64,000 nucleotides of DNA from Parelaphostrongylus tenuis (Eukaryota > Nematoda > Chromadorea > Rhabditida > Metastrongylidae): positions 124,001 through 188,000 of the forward strand of contig JAHQIW010003622.1 of the NCBI GenBank assembly GCA_019055375.1. Direction: 5' to 3'. Positions 33,593-47,284 of this stretch are shown here, in pieces. The notes below the pieces were generated by a model. The model was not told the origin of the DNA. It saw only the letters and a program-made list of their open reading frames with translations, and ran no database searches. The stretch's first letter is position 1, and every line of letters starts with the position of its first letter. A program made the position numbers and the translations under genes.

Positions 33593-34200
33593 GTCAGATA
33601 GTCTTAAGAGTATCATCTTTGATTATTGCTTTTCTCATGGCTCTGACAAGGTTTTTATAAAGATAGTTGATGTTTATTCTTTGTGGAAATGCATCTTCTT
33701 TACAAATCTTTCCGAACCACCGCTGTACGGTACGTTCGTCAGCAGTTTTTGGGCCTAATGTGCTGCTGCTGTTGTTAGTTCCTGTGCTGCCTTCCGACCA
33801 ATTTTAAATTTACTGTCTGAAACCGCCATAACTTCTGCATCAACCTCTCCATGGTCTAAAATACATATGGAGTAAATATCAACGTTATTAGCAGCGAAAC
33901 AAAAAGTAAGAAACGCCTGTTAAAGTAAAGCACACGTAATTATTTTTATTTCGAAATTATCTCATACTCACGCCACGTTTCAACAATATTTTTCAATATT
34001 TTTCCAAAGTGAAATTCCACGTTTTCTCTTCATTTGATGGACCACTGGAAGATTAGTCGCTAAAGAGGGTTGAATAAGGTCCTTTCCCTTCACTAGTAAT
34101 ATTTTCAGTAGCGTGAAATTCAAAAATTCAGTATGACAAAGTGATAAAGGCGAAACTGAAATATATCCAAAGATTATGCATTTACACTGAAGCTTTTTAG
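33593..34200. other. Duplicated flank between kinase copies A and B
   Basis: From about 34015 the sequence (ggaagattagtcgctaaag, gtaatattttcagtagcgtgaaattc) parallels 32.7-32.85 kb and 51.1-51.24 kb, so the duplication unit begins at least 200 bp before kinase exon 1. The rest is not recognised. Confidence 0.55.
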
Positions 34201-35270
<1,070 letters not shown>

Positions 35271-35299
35271 TAAGTGATAACGCATAGCAAAAGATAATG

Positions 35300-35480
35300 C
35301 ACCTTTGCAACGATAATTTGTCAAAAAGTGAATCCTCTGATAAATCGACAACTGCAGCACTCTTGCTACAACACTCAAAGTTTCGCTGTCCCCACTGCGA
35401 CTGCAGTGGTTGTCACACGGCCACTGCAAGGTATCGTGCGCTCTCACCTCTTTTATTGTAAGTTCTGTGTGTGCGGGAAA
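35300..35480 (+). repeat. Segment conserved between kinase copies B and C
   Basis: caaagtttcgctgtccccact through ctcacctcttttattgtaag realigns with 51370-51470 (caaattttcgctgtctccact onwards). In copy B one frame is open through it (QSFAVPTATAVVVTRPLQ), and the homologous frame in copy C reads QIFAVSTVTPVDVTHSIA. It could be a former exon or a conserved intron piece. It is not recognisably the kinase C-lobe. Confidence 0.5.
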
Positions 35481-35623
35481 AAATTTTCTGCTCAACTCTT
35501 AGCCCTTGTATGCTTTACATTTTTCAATTCATTCTGCGTATTTTTTGTATACAACTTCCATGTACTAAGAAAAACGCTTTCCCACTATGCATTCATGTGG
35601 TGGGAGCTTTTAATAGGATTATA

Positions 35624-35665
35624 TGTATTTATATATATATATATATATCATATATATATAATATT
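35624..35665 (+). repeat. (AT)n microsatellite
   Basis: Alternating tatata with two interruptions, embedded in an open frame that is therefore low-complexity. Confidence 0.75.
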
Positions 35666-35916
35666 CTGCAAAAAACTTTGCAGTGTAAATTCTTCAGTTC
35701 TGGCCTCCTTTGTTACAGCGATTCAATATTCGAAACAACAAATTGCATTTCAAAAATGGGTCTAAACAATGCAATGTACGAAAGGTCGTGTAGAAGTAGG
35801 CATTTTTTCATCAATCCAGTGGCCACGCACTATACGTCGGGCAAGAGCTTCAAGCGCGATGACCCCTTAACGAAAACAAGAAACTTGGTTAAAAATTAAA
35901 ATACGATAATATGAAA

Positions 35917-35951
35917 TCCCTCCCTTCCCCCTCCCTCCCCCCCCCCCCCCC
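35917..35951 (+). repeat. Pyrimidine tract ending in C15
   Basis: A ccctccctt-type tract passes into fifteen C residues (35937-35951), just upstream of the conserved ORF. The equivalent place in copy C has only a short ccctcccc. Confidence 0.85.
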
Positions 35952-35974
35952 TCAACCTCTTCCGGTGTGAACGT

Positions 35975-36256
35975 AAGCTAACAACTACATTAGATAAGCT
36001 ACTGGCTGATAGCGAAGGGTCAGGTAAAAAGTTTCTGCCCATCAAGATAAAGCACCGGAAAGAAAAGAACTTTCATAACCTTCATGCCATCCATTCTCGT
36101 AACCTCTCTGAGACACCTATAGGTGTCACTCGTCGGGTTATAGGTAGATTAGAGCAAAATCAAATGTACTTTGTCTTGGACAGTGCAGTCTAGTATTGTC
36201 GCCACCAATTTTTTTTACGCAGGCGCGCAATTATTATGCATGAAGCCAAGCTATGA
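35975..36256 (+). pseudogene. Frame-conserved ORF downstream of kinase copy B
   Basis: From AAG 35975 the frame is open for 72 codons to TAG 36191, then for 20 more to TGA 36254. It contains KLLADSEGSGKKFLPIKI, VIGRLEQNQMYFVLDSAV and, beyond the TAG, RRRAIIMHEAKL. The homologous stretch after copy C (51548-51814) is open throughout and ends in TGA at the equivalent place. The two differ in length by exactly five codons. The protein is strongly basic and I do not recognise it. It may be the former C-terminal exon of the kinase gene or an adjacent gene. No C-lobe motifs are visible. Confidence 0.45.
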
Positions 36257-37180
36257 GTGCACATGGAATAATATGTATTGATTCTGGATCTGTAACTAAG
36301 ACCACACTATCATAAGCACAGAGAAGGGAAGAATTAGCTTTTTGGGTATACGTATCCTAACATCTAACAAATGTCTAGTCATTCACGAAAATATGAGTCC
36401 TCTGCTAATATGCCATTTGCAAATAATCACAGATCTACTGCATCTAACTGCATTCATCATTGTAATGAACTGTATGTCATAGTGCGAGAAGCGTGCTCAT
36501 GCTCAAATTATGGAGGCTCAAAGGTAGTGTGAAAACTTCTATATTATTCCAATGAAATTCCATGTAGACTTAGTCTACGATTTTACTCGTAAAGAAAGGC
36601 CACAAGGATTATCATAAAATTGTTAGGAGCAAAAAATTATGCTTGAAAATTGGACTTTAATTATGGCAACCAATCTTTTATATTTTTCAAGTGTGACGAT
36701 AAACAAGGCAAATTGGAGTTTTACATGGTAGTTATCTGTGGTAACCATCAAATGTTTTACTTATATATAAAGTGCGGAAAAAAGATCTCTCAATTTTTTT
36801 GGGACATTCAACAGTAGAAAAAAAACCCCACAAACAAACTAATTCAACCAACTGAGCATAATTACGTTTGTCACACCGTTAATTACTACAATAAACAAAA
36901 TGTTTATAAGAAATTCTCAAAATTTCCGCCTTTTTTCCTCTGCCCATTTTAGAAATCATGTTCATTGCAAGAGAGTGCTCTGAAAGGAATGAATAAAGCA
37001 CAGAGTAAAGCAAAGTATGCATATATACATATATACATTTATAAATGAATAAAAATGTATAAGAAAGTAAATATATATGGGGTGCGAGAAAGTTCTGTAA
37101 ATTTTATCAGAGATTTCATCAGTAAAAGAATACTGCTTACACAAATGAAATCATTCAATTGAAGGAGTACTTACGTTTAT
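36257..37180. other. Duplicated non-coding flank of copy B
   Basis: It runs parallel to 51815-52540: gatctgtaactaagaccac against gatctataactaagactac, and tattattccaatgaaattcc against tattattccagtgtgactcc. An AT-rich microsatellite occupies 37018-37080. No gene was seen. Confidence 0.6.
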
Positions 37181-37324
37181 TGAATTAACAGTAATAGCAA
37201 TAAGTAAGAAAGTTTGTTAGAATGGTATGCAATGTTCCGTCTAGACCCTTTTCCGTGCACTCTCTTGCGGTCATCTGAGAATGCCCTAACCTATCTTCAC
37301 CTCTGCGAGGTGATCCGCAATAAC

Positions 37325-40300
37325 AGTATCACCTGTATCACCTGTCGTCCCGTTGATCGTCGAGTGACTCGAGCGGGTACCAGCAACTCTTCCATTTTTC
37401 CCCCTCGCGTGCAAGAGTAGCCCACTGCGTCCTCCTCGCTATAGGGATTCGCTAAGCATCATATCTTTCTTCTATCGCTTTCGTGAAGAACTCGGAGCAG
37501 CGGGTCAGCGGTCTCCCTTTAGAGCGCTTGGCGTCCCGAGGAATCCAGTCGGTAACGGCTCTCGTCCATTGGTTGTCGTTGAAGCGCATCATGTGTCCCG
37601 CCCACCTTATTTTTGATATCCTGACGTGTAGAACGGCGTATTTAATTTTCAATCGTTGACGTACGTCGGAAATTTGGATCCTTTCCTTCATTTGCGAGAT
37701 ACGGGATACTCCTTGCATCGACTTTTCCTCTGCGCTTTCGACAATGCCAAGTGATTTTTCATCCTGCTTTTGTAGCGACCAGGTTTCTGCTGCATACGTT
37801 AGGGCAGGGATATTGTCGAGTCGAAAAGGTGGGCACGGAGTCGCATGTTCTGTGTCCTCTTCATGACATCTTCGATGCCCTTCAGCGTTCCCCAAGCCGC
37901 TCGCTTCCTCCTGCTCAACTCTGAAGATAGGTCGTTCATCATGTTGATTTCACGACCTAGATAGATGTAACTGGAGCATTCTGTCGTTCCGTTGAGCGTG
38001 AACGGGGCATTAGAAACCCATCCGTTCCTCATGAACATTGTTTTCTTTAGATTCAGTTGAAGACCAATCTTTTCCACAGGCGTTATCGAAATCGGTCAAC
38101 ATTCGTTCCGCTTGGCTGATGTTTGGTGTTATGAACGATATCGTCAGCAAAGCGAAGATGGTGTAATTGTCAACCATCAATTTTCACTCCCATATCGTCC
38201 CATTCTGGTGTTCCATAACGTTCTGTAGGGTAGCAGTGAGTAGTTTTGGCAAAATTGTATCGCCTTGTCGAACCCCTCTTCCTACGTCAATGGTAATATT
38301 GTTGTAAAATGGAGATATTTTGTTCGCGAAATCTCTATAAAGCTCACAAAGGATCATTATCTACCGAGTAGGGACGCTTTGGTTATCCACACCCTCTATA
38401 ACCGCTTCTGTTTCCACTGAATCAAAGGCTTTCTTCAGATCGATGAAAGTGAGTCAGAGTGGTTGTTTGTACTCTCGTGAAACTCAGTGAGTCTTGTAAT
38501 CGTGTGGATGTGGTCTATGGTACTAAATCCTTTTTGCAACCCTGCTTGTTCCTACGGCTGCTTTCGTTTAGTGTTCTGTCAATCCTGTTTAGGATGACTC
38601 GAGTAAACAGTTTATAGACAACGGACAACAAGCAGATAGGGCGATAAAAGCCTATGTCGTGAAGGTCTCCCTTTTTGAACAATAATACGGTTTTGCTAGT
38701 TTTCCATTGATTAGGGACCTGGCATTCTGAAAGATAGCGATTGAAAAGCCGAGCCAGGGTGTTGATGAGAACTGGCGGCAAGTTCTTCAGGTGTTCTGGT
38801 CTAATCCTGTCTGGACCGGGTGTTGTTCTGTTCTTCACCGACGATATAGCTTGTCGGATTTCGGGAAGGGGACCTGTGGGACGACATGTTCATCGTCTTT
38901 CATTTTATATGACGGTAAGAGGACAAGGGTAGCGAAGAGATTCAAGTAATACTGGTGGATGATTTTCTCCATAGACCTTCTCGAAGCTGTAAGTGTGCCG
39001 TCAGGGTATCGGAGTGCAATCGTCATGGTCTTATACTTGGCGAAGCCTCGCTGGGCTTTACGAATGCTCTTCCCAGCTTATGCAGCTTCTGCCATAACTG
39101 CGGCTCTTCTCTCTTTGAAGTCTTCTTCAGTCGCTTCTCTGCAGCGTTTCGCAAGTTCAGACGTAAGGTTTCGGTTTCCTGCAGCTCGTGCGATTCCACG
39201 TTGACGTATCATCTCGAGTGTCTGCGGAGACAAGCGTCTCTTCGTGACCTTAGAACTCCCGGCTTTCATAGCGCTAACGTGAAGATATTCAACTAGTCGA
39301 TCGTATTCTTCGTCGATGTTGTCGACAACGGTGTCTTTCCAAGAGCCGACTATTGATTCGAATTACCCCAGTTTACGGTAATTCTGGAACTTCATTGTTT
39401 GAATTTAGCGGCTTTCCGTCCTTTCCTCGAAAACGGAAAGTTCCACGAAGGAGGCGATGGGCTGATCCCGTGTAGAATTTAGGAACAACAGCGACATCGG
39501 TCAGGCAAAACCTTCGAATTACTAATATGTGATCTATTTCGTTATGATACTCTCCATCGGGAGACTCCCACGTCCATCGCTGAGAAAGAGGCTTTTGGAT
39601 TTGCGAGTTACCACGGATGGTTTGGGTCGTCATGATAAACTCAGATAGCCTCTCATTCTCTTCATTCCACTCTAGTTCGTGGACCCCTATGTGACGTTCT
39701 TCAGACGTTCTTCTAGGTCCAGTTTTTGCATTAAAATCTCCAACAATGACCTTGAACAATGTATGATCTTCTGTAAAGAGTTTTCGAGATCCATATAAAA
39801 TGCTTCGACTTCGTCTTCGTCGTAGCTTGATGTTTTTACGTAAGCAACGAAGATTGTCAAAGCCGGCATAGAACCACGCCTTTCAAGCGTAATCGCCCGA
39901 TACGGGTTGTTAGTTGTTCAAACGAATCAATGTTCACGGTCAAATTCGATTTGACGAGGACGCCAACGCCGCCGACACCTCTGCGATCGCATCTTCCAAG
40001 AAACAGTTCTTCTCCGGTGTCATAAACAGCGTGAAGAGGATAGCGCCTTCTTGTCTCAGAAAGGCCAGTGACGTCGTACCTTACTCTCTTTACTTGAATC
40101 AATAGATCTTCTACATCGAATTCGTGAGCAAGGGTTGTTGCACTGTAGGTACAGATCGTCATTTTAGTCCATTTCGATCTTGGCAGCCTAGTTTGGTTTT
40201 AAGATTTTAGCAGCCTCTTCGCACTCGTCCTACCTGGCCCTGCCGTACCAGGGGCCCTTTTGGGGTCAGGGAAATGAATCCCATAGTTGTTACTGTTTTT

Positions 40301-40665
40301 AGTATTTTATACCCAATGAATTGCTTGCTAGGCTCCAAACATGAGGTTAAGTACTCACGAGGAGCTTTTCACCTTTCGCAGAGGAGGGGAAGGAGCCTAT
40401 TTAATTGAGGTGACTCCTAACCGCCTCTCATGTACTTCCCAGCCTCTTGATTGCAGGTTTTCAACCAAACTGAGTTGTAGAAGTAGAGTTTTGTCAAAGC
40501 GGCGTTACAGAAACAGGGAGCTCCTTGAATCCACCTGCATCTCTGGGAAGCACACGATCGCTCTTGGTTCGCGTTTATTCCCCTATCCACCACCTGGAGA
40601 CGCGCCTATTGCCCTCGCGACTAACCGGGAGGGATCCTCCAAAAAGGGAGGTCCGTGGGCGAAAA
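37325..40665 (-). mobile_element. RTE-type non-LTR retrotransposon, copy 1 (near full length, inactive)
   Basis: Order on minus, 5' to 3'. Leader: about 40665-40163. Apurinic-type endonuclease: starts MTICTYSATTLAHEF at 40162; then VGDFNAKTGPRR at about 39740 and GEYHNEIDHILV at about 39560. Linker: QTLEMIRQRGIARAAGNRN at about 39230. Reverse transcriptase: TTPGPDRIRPEHLK from 38829, HDIGFYRPICLLSVVYK, and FADD at 38140-38151. C-terminal domain: YLGREINMMNDLSSEL at about 37950 and MMRFNDNQWTRAVTDWIP at about 37590. The 3' end carries repeated acaggtgat words. The single ancestral frame is cut by several frameshifts, including one right after FADD, so no active protein is made. No target duplication is evident. 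Confidence 0.9.
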
Positions 40666-40869
40666 CAGTTTTTTATGATATTTGAGAAAAAGACGGATCC
40701 TCAAGCAGCAGTCGAGGCAACACGCGAAATGTTCGAATATTTTTGGGAGAACGAAGGAGAGGAAAGCAATTAAATTATGAAAGTATTAGGATCCGCCCAA
40801 TAGAAAGCGAAAACTTGTAGTTTAAAATAAGGCATATACATACATAATAGAGTTTACAGCAGAAGTAAA

Positions 40870-41480
40870 ATGCCGATACTTCGCAATCTCACTCTTGCAG
40901 ACTTCGAAATTACGAATATCCACGGAACCTCCACCTTTTGAACGAATGGCGATTATCAGTCGACACTGTAATGACGTTTTCATGGAAGGACCGACCAAAC
41001 ATTATCACCTGTGCCTGCTTACCGTGGTTTCAGACTTTGTTATAATATACACGTCTTTCGTTGAAACCTTCATTTTCCTCTGTGACATAAATGATAAAAG
41101 TGTGCAAAAATCCATAATAATTGTTTATCCTCCTCGAGTGCTTGGCTGGAAAGTGATACTCTACATTTCTTAGGATTTGAAACAGTGTCCTAATGCTCTT
41201 TGCGCTTCGTGTTATAAGAGATTCCCTCCAGCGAGTACACGCATGAAAATGAGGATAATGCAAACTGATGCTTGGAACGGCGTATTCACCATAAAGTGAT
41301 TAGAAAAGTACTAATAAAAGCGCAATAAATTGTCAAAGTTTCTTATTGAGCAAGAAGATGTTCATACCAATGTATTTTAAAGCATATAGGGTAGAACAAA
41401 ACTGCGAAGGACAATGGTAACAAGGAAATAAACTAATCACAAAAACAGAATAAAACCGCTGTCACGGCTCCAGTACTCAG
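40870..41480 (+). repeat. Interspersed repeat (family delta), uninterrupted copy
   Basis: cagtcgacactgtaatgacg, ccttaccgtggtttc-type words, and aaactgatgcttggaacg with gattagaaaagtac match 54940-55190 and 55880-56210 in the same order. At the second locus a MITE and other sequence split the repeat. A 92-codon frame here is not conserved. Confidence 0.55.
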
Positions 41481-41894
41481 CTCCTGTGTGATGTCGAAAG
41501 GCTGCATATTAGTCAGCACCCTCAAAGTCAGTTATAATATCGTGACTCTGGTACAGAAACGGTGAAAAAGATCTTTGTAGATGATGTGATAATAATGAAT
41601 TGCACTGAGGAGACGAAAGCCTGTCTAAATAGACGATAACTGAAAGCTGTGTCCAGTGAAAGCACTTGAATGTGCAGCACAATTTAATCCTTAGTTCTAA
41701 AACGCGTTAAGGGATTTTTGAAAAGAGCAAACACGCTTTGAAATCCTTAAGATTTAGGCCTAAGGGGCGACGTGTGCCAGCTTAGTTACACTATTGTTTG
41801 CATTCCTTTCTCGCAGCATAAAAATTCTCTCTTAGACATTTGGTAACAGTTTGAAAGCTTAAAACTCTGCGATTTCGACAATTTGTTCGGTTTT

Positions 41895-42100
41895 GAAGAT
41901 CGAGTGTAAAACGTACGTCGTCGCTAACTCTTATTGTAGGGACTGGAGCACCCACAGAGATTAGCAAAAGATGAGGAAGGGCAACTGCCCGACTGACGAG
42001 ATCGCAAGATCGAAACACGTGTATCGGGCTCTATAAGTCAGCCCTCATTGACAAAACTGACATGCGTGGCTCAAATAATGATTATCAGGCATATTAAAAA
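41895..42100. mobile_element. MITE (family beta), partial
   Basis: aacgtacgtcgtcgctaac, cccgactgacgagatcgcaa, cacgtgtatcgggctctata and catgcgtggctcaaataatg match 47535-47715 closely. The left arm and hairpin part are missing. Confidence 0.65.
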
Positions 42101-42129
42101 AAACTTCATTAAAATAATAATAGCTGCTG

Positions 42130-44050
42130 CCCCGTTTTAACGCCTGCGTGGTAGATCACTATCGATTTATGCGGTAGATCGGGCGGTCACCTTAATGGCA
42201 AGTGGTTGCTGTGGCTTTGCTCCAAACTTTACTCAGCTACGAACCTTTTCGGTGACTTCGCTTGGCAGAGTACTTACGGAGCGGGGTAAGGAATACCGAT
42301 CACGTTTGGAAAATTGTCATTCAATTGGGGATTTCTTTACTATATCGACAAAAACTTCAGGTAAAAACACAGTCTCTGATGTTACCGAAAATTTTCTACA
42401 CGCCTATGCTCTTCGTGCTTCTAACAATTTATACGCGTGGCGAAAATCAAGACGAAAAGCGAGTGAGAAACAAAATATTTTTCTGGATGCTACAGCGTTA
42501 GAAAAGGGTGCTACAAAACATTGGCGACATGAAGTTATAGCCAAGGATTCACGCTATCGAATAATTGCTAAAACTTCTGTGAAAACTTGCTGTCCAGCTA
42601 ATGAGATCGGCCTGAAAATTGGTCGCCGTCAAACATACAAGAACCGCAGTTCTTACTTCACTTTCAGAAAAAATGTAAAAACCATTTAAAAAATAAACAC
42701 ACTCTTTAGATTCTCGGTGTTAAGCCTGTCGATTAATCACTCAAACCTTAAAAAATAGAAAAAATAACTTCAAATATGGGCACGGATAAAGGAAAAGTAC
42801 ATAGAATACTTCGCTGGAGACACGTGTTTCTCACCAGCAGTGTGCGTAATGTCGATGTTCTACGCCTTTTATTCAAACACGGTTGTCCCTTACCGCTCAG
42901 AATTCTTTCAGTACCCATAAGCTCTCAACCTTTTCGTACTTACGACGGCTATGAATAACCTGAAATAAACGAATGATTGATATAATTAGCTATAGTGAGA
43001 GTTTTTGATTGACAGGTATCGTGTACAACATGCGTAATAAATTGATGAATTACTGGCTGTTCTTAAATTTTTATATACTATGTTGACTCTTGGGTCTTGT
43101 ATAATACTAGGGAAGAATAAAAAGGGAAGATTTTCCTTGTGATACCCCTTCTACAGTGCAATACAATTGATTGCCAAATTCAATGCGACTGTGTAATAAA
43201 CGAGAATTTTTATCTGCAGAAGACAAGCTTAAAATAAAAAAAGCACATGAGCAAGCAGAACAATTCTTAATCTATCAAATTAATGCACAATTTCCGAAAA
43301 TTTCGGTCAAATGATGAAAAAATCCTCAATCAAACAGCGAAAATCGCACCATTCGCTCTGCGTGCGTCCATTTCTACAGCTGTCCGTTAGGGGTTGAGCT
43401 ATCGAATGGCCACTGAGATGATGATTTGCTGCCAATGTTGCAAAATTCATCCACAACCCGGTGCAAGGTATCCGTGCCAATGTGAAACACAATCTTAATT
43501 TTAGTATTGCAGCGCAACAAGAATGTTTTTGGAAATTCAAAAACACCATTAAAGTCGTTTAAATTGTGCTACCGAATAATTCCTGAATTTTTTAGGGAAA
43601 AGCTTTGCTCAAAGAAAAATTTTTAGGTGTAAAAAATTCTATCTCTACTGTCACAGTGTAATATAAAGGCAATCACAAAATATACACCTTTCAAGTTTTT
43701 CGATTCAAGCTATTGAATGGCTACTAAAATATCAAAAAAGGACAAGAAATAGGTTTTCTGCATTTGGGTGCAGATAAGGGGAAAGTAGCAAATACATCTT
43801 TGGAGGCACATATTTCTGACCAGTAGTTTGCACAATCCCGATGTTCCAAACCTTCCACTCGAATACGTTTCTCCCTCCATGCCCAGATCTTTTCCATTAT
43901 CTATGAGTTCTCAACTTTTTCTCACGTGATATAAACTAAGATTTTGTGAGAGCTATCGATGAACTAGTATTACCTAAGCATGCGTTATCATTTTCTAATA
44001 AATTACACTTTTTTCCAATTTCTATTCACTATGATGGATCTTGGGTCCAT
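42130..44050 (+). repeat. Repeat alpha, long copies
   Basis: It realigns with 8.2-10.2 kb and also with itself. The block around 42.78-42.93 kb (ggataaaggaaaagta, ttctcaccagcagtgtgcg, cccataagctctcaac) recurs at 43.77-43.92 kb. The 164-codon frame at 42195-42689 is inside the repeat, and the 8.4-kb homologue is full of stops, so I do not call it a gene. Confidence 0.6.
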
Positions 44051-44861
44051 GTAGAGCTAGAAAAGATCAAAAGCAAGACTTTCTTTGGACATCTCTTGCG
44101 AAATTCAAGACAATTGATTAATTGCGAAATACAGTATGACTGCCTAGTAGCCAGCGTTTTTCTCCATCCGTTTGTAGGCGATGAGGGCCATTATGGCCCT
44201 CACCCCTGTTCGCCGTTAGGGCGGTTTTGAAAATTCGTGTGTACACCAACAGAAGTTCGGGTTAAATATGTTTTTAGAGAAACAATATCATCATGAAACA
44301 ATGAAGTATCACTGGATAGACGCCTGTATGGATAGTTTGAGCAAAATTGACGTCAATGCTTAAGATTTGACGGATTTTTCGAAAAAAGAGCCACATTATG
44401 CGATAAAGAATATATTTTCAGCTGATATCAGATATTTTCTCTCATCTATTTGGTTTTTTTTGTAGTTACTCGATAGTATGAGAAATTATGATTCTGATGT
44501 TAAGCTTACTGTACGAAAAGACTTCCATAGTAAGTTCTCCATTGATTAAAAGATAACGTGTTACAATCGCAGACCAATTTTTCTAGTTCATAGCGGGTAT
44601 TCCGTACGGACTAAGTAAGTAAAGTAAGGGAGTATGACGATCAAAAGTGCTATCGTTGGATATGAAGAGATTTAGAAGAAAAACCGCTTACATCAATTGA
44701 GAATCTATTACTCCATCTCCCGCTTTTAGTACGGCAGCAAGTTTGTGTGTGCAGTTTCCTTTATAGCGCCATAGTAAGTGAACTTAAGTTCTCAGTTCAA
44801 GGATGCTTGTATCCAACGGTAATACGTAGAGTAAATAAGTATGCAACACTGTCACCACACT
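44051..44861. other. No supported feature
   Basis: Short frames. Nothing recognised. Confidence 0.4.
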
Positions 44862-45769
44862 AAATCACCTCATCTGTATCACTGTGTCATTTGTTGTCCA
44901 GTTCTTCGATGGTAAACTCTGACGATTACCAGTACATTCTTGCCCTATCGTTCGCACCAGTAGCTTAGTGGGATAGCTTCGCTTTGGGAATTGGTTAGGC
45001 ATCATATCATTCCATTCAATTTTTGGTGAAAAATTGGGCTATTGAGCCAGTTATACTCCTACGGAGCACTTAACATCCCTCGTAATCCGGTATGGAACGG
45101 CTCTCGTCCATCGGTTGTCGTCTGAGCGCATTAAGTGCCCGGCCCACATTATCTTTGCCAGCCTGACCAGTGGGTCGGCATCTTTAACCTTCGGTAGCTG
45201 TCGTCAGACTTTGAATGCTTTCTTTCATTGGCGAGATACTCCTGACATCGACCATTCAAGTGCACATTCAAAAAATCCAAGTGGTCTTTCATCCTGCATA
45301 TATAGCGACCAAGTTTCTAGTGCATACGTTAAGACAGGGATAGTTGTCGAGTTGAAAAGGTGGGCACTGGGCAGCAAGTTCTTTGTCCTCTTTACCACAT
45401 CTTCGATTCATCCCAATGCTCTCAAGGCCGTTCGCTATCCCCTGCTTAACTCTCGAGCTAGGCTGTTCGTCATGTTGACTTCACGGCCTAAGTAGACGTA
45501 ACCTGGGCATTTGGAGATGTCCAGTTTCGTCGAGCGTGATTGGGACATTCAGAAATCATGCTTTTTCACCAGATATCGTTTTTGCCAGATTTAGTCAAAA
45601 ACCTGTCTTCCCACAAGCGCTGTCGAAATTGGAAAACATTCGCTGTAGGCTGATGGTTGATGTTACAAGGATGATATAGTCAGCGAAGCGAAAATGATTC
45701 AATTGTCGACCGTCGATTTCCGCTCCCATTACTCCATTATACTGTTCGCATGACAATGGTGACATCGTA
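44862..45769 (-). mobile_element. Truncated RTE retrotransposon relic
   Basis: On minus it retains the C-terminal region and the tail. Plus-strand landmarks are ggctctcgtccatcggttgtcg (45.10 kb), ttcacggcctaagtagacgt (45.48 kb) and tatagtcagcgaagcgaaaa (45.68 kb, FADD region). An internal deletion joins 45.75 kb to a later segment. Its higher-coordinate edge runs into the palindromic MITE at 45770. Confidence 0.75.
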
Positions 45770-46040
45770 GAATAACGTTCGTTTTGGGTGTTTTTTCAAG
45801 ACCACGCTCAATACTCAAAATATCTGATAAATATTTTTGAGCAAACAAGTCATGTGGTCACCCATGAGCAAAGCACAGATCGCGACACACGTGCTTTGGC
45901 CTCAACATCTCCATCAGAGGTGCATCGGGCTTTGAGGGCTGCTCATGAGTGACCACATGACTTGTCGGCTCAAAAGTAATTATCAAATATATTGAATTTT
46001 GAGCGTGGTCCTAATAGAACACTCGAAACGAACGTTATTC
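45770..46040. mobile_element. Palindromic MITE with roughly 105-bp inverted repeats
   Basis: The outer 16 bases (gaataacgttcgtttt) return inverted at 46025-46040. The arms continue through ccacgctcaatac, gcaaacaagtcatgtggtca and atgagca, pairing with tgctcatgagtgaccacatg and the following bases. Total length is 271 bp. The arm sequence resembles the ends of family beta, so this looks like a shorter relative. It is non-coding. A target duplication cannot be separated from the arm ends. Confidence 0.8.
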
Positions 46041-47284
46041 CATCAATTATTAGTATTCAGTAGATTCTCGTAAAATGGAAATTTCAGAACCAATGTTGGC
46101 TTCTAGAAAGGACTTCTTCTGCTTATGCTACTAGCGAAAAAATATTAATATTTTTCGCTCGCAGCAATCAACCCGCTCTCCAATTTACAGCAGATTTTTT
46201 GGTACGCATATAGTAAAACTTATTCTAAGGAAACCTCATTATCACGAAAATTTAGTGAATTAATATTAGAGATACTTCCGCAAACCCAGTTTTAGTGTAA
46301 AGAACGCTCATTTGTCTCAGAACTTTTGAACTCTCCATCGTGAAAGCTACATTTTTGTGAAAACACCTTGTCAACTCTTCTTGGACTGAGTGAGTGTTCT
46401 GCCCACCCTAAGAGAACACTTCATATGAAGTCACACGGGAAATGAGTTATATAAATTTTGCAAATTTTTGATGATGAAAATATTCCACTGAAAATATTTA
46501 TTTAAGCACGCTTTTCATAACAAAATCGCAGTTATATCACCGCCTGCAAGAGAGCGACCCTTTTTGCATCAAACCTTTCAATATCTCACAGTGATACGCA
46601 CACTACACATTCAGTGGGACATCTGCTGTCATAATCAGGAACTTTACAATGTCTACATCCTGGATAATAGGCGGTCGTGTTATGGAATATAGATTTTCTA
46701 GTACATAATATACATATATGAATATACTAGCACGGTATCTTTTTGTGAAAGTAGAACCGCAATATTTTATGAACTCGGTGCAGCAGCCACTCCAGCACTG
46801 TGTCAAAGTACTTGTATCGATTGTGGAAGAACAGAGGTGATCACCTGAGCTGGGTGAAACTTGGTGAGCTGAGAAATAACAAATGGTGGTTTTCGAACAA
46901 ATCCTTTGTAATACACAAGTATCCTTCCATCTCTTTTTTGCACAGCATAGCTATGATTGAAGAAATTGAACGAAATTACGCATTGATCTGAGAAGTGGGA
47001 ATCTGAAGTGCACCAATAATCAGAAAAAAAAGTAAGAATTATTGATGAGGAAGGATCGCATGCAACAAACAGTACTAGTTCTGGCAAAATATTGATTGTT
47101 ATACAGTTTTTGGCGAGTACGATTAACTTTATGTGCCTTGCAATGAAATATATGAAAACTAAATTAAACAGGAGATAGTTTTGATTGAATTGCAAGTATA
47201 AAAAAATATTATAAAAATTTTCAATAAAGGTTCTACTTATAGCCTTCTCATAAATATTTCTCCTTTTCCTTTGGAAGTGCAGAT
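46041..47284. other. No supported feature
   Basis: A 174-codon minus-strand frame (46803-47327) overlaps the MITE at its start and is rich in F, L, I and N. I treat it as AT-rich chance. Confidence 0.4.

Noticed and set aside
35328..35899. Two long overlapping plus-strand ORFs downstream of kinase copy B
   Set aside because: They run through an (AT)n microsatellite that yields YIYIYI and similar runs. Only the first part is conserved with copy C, and the rest is low-complexity.
37452..40162. Host genes in the open minus-strand frames of this interval
   Set aside because: All frames belong to one broken RTE element (endonuclease, reverse transcriptase and C-terminal blocks in order).
42195..42689. 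164-codon plus-strand ORF, among the longest open frames in the window
   Set aside because: It lies wholly within repeat alpha. The homologous stretch at 8.3-8.65 kb is full of stops, and no domain or splice context supports coding.
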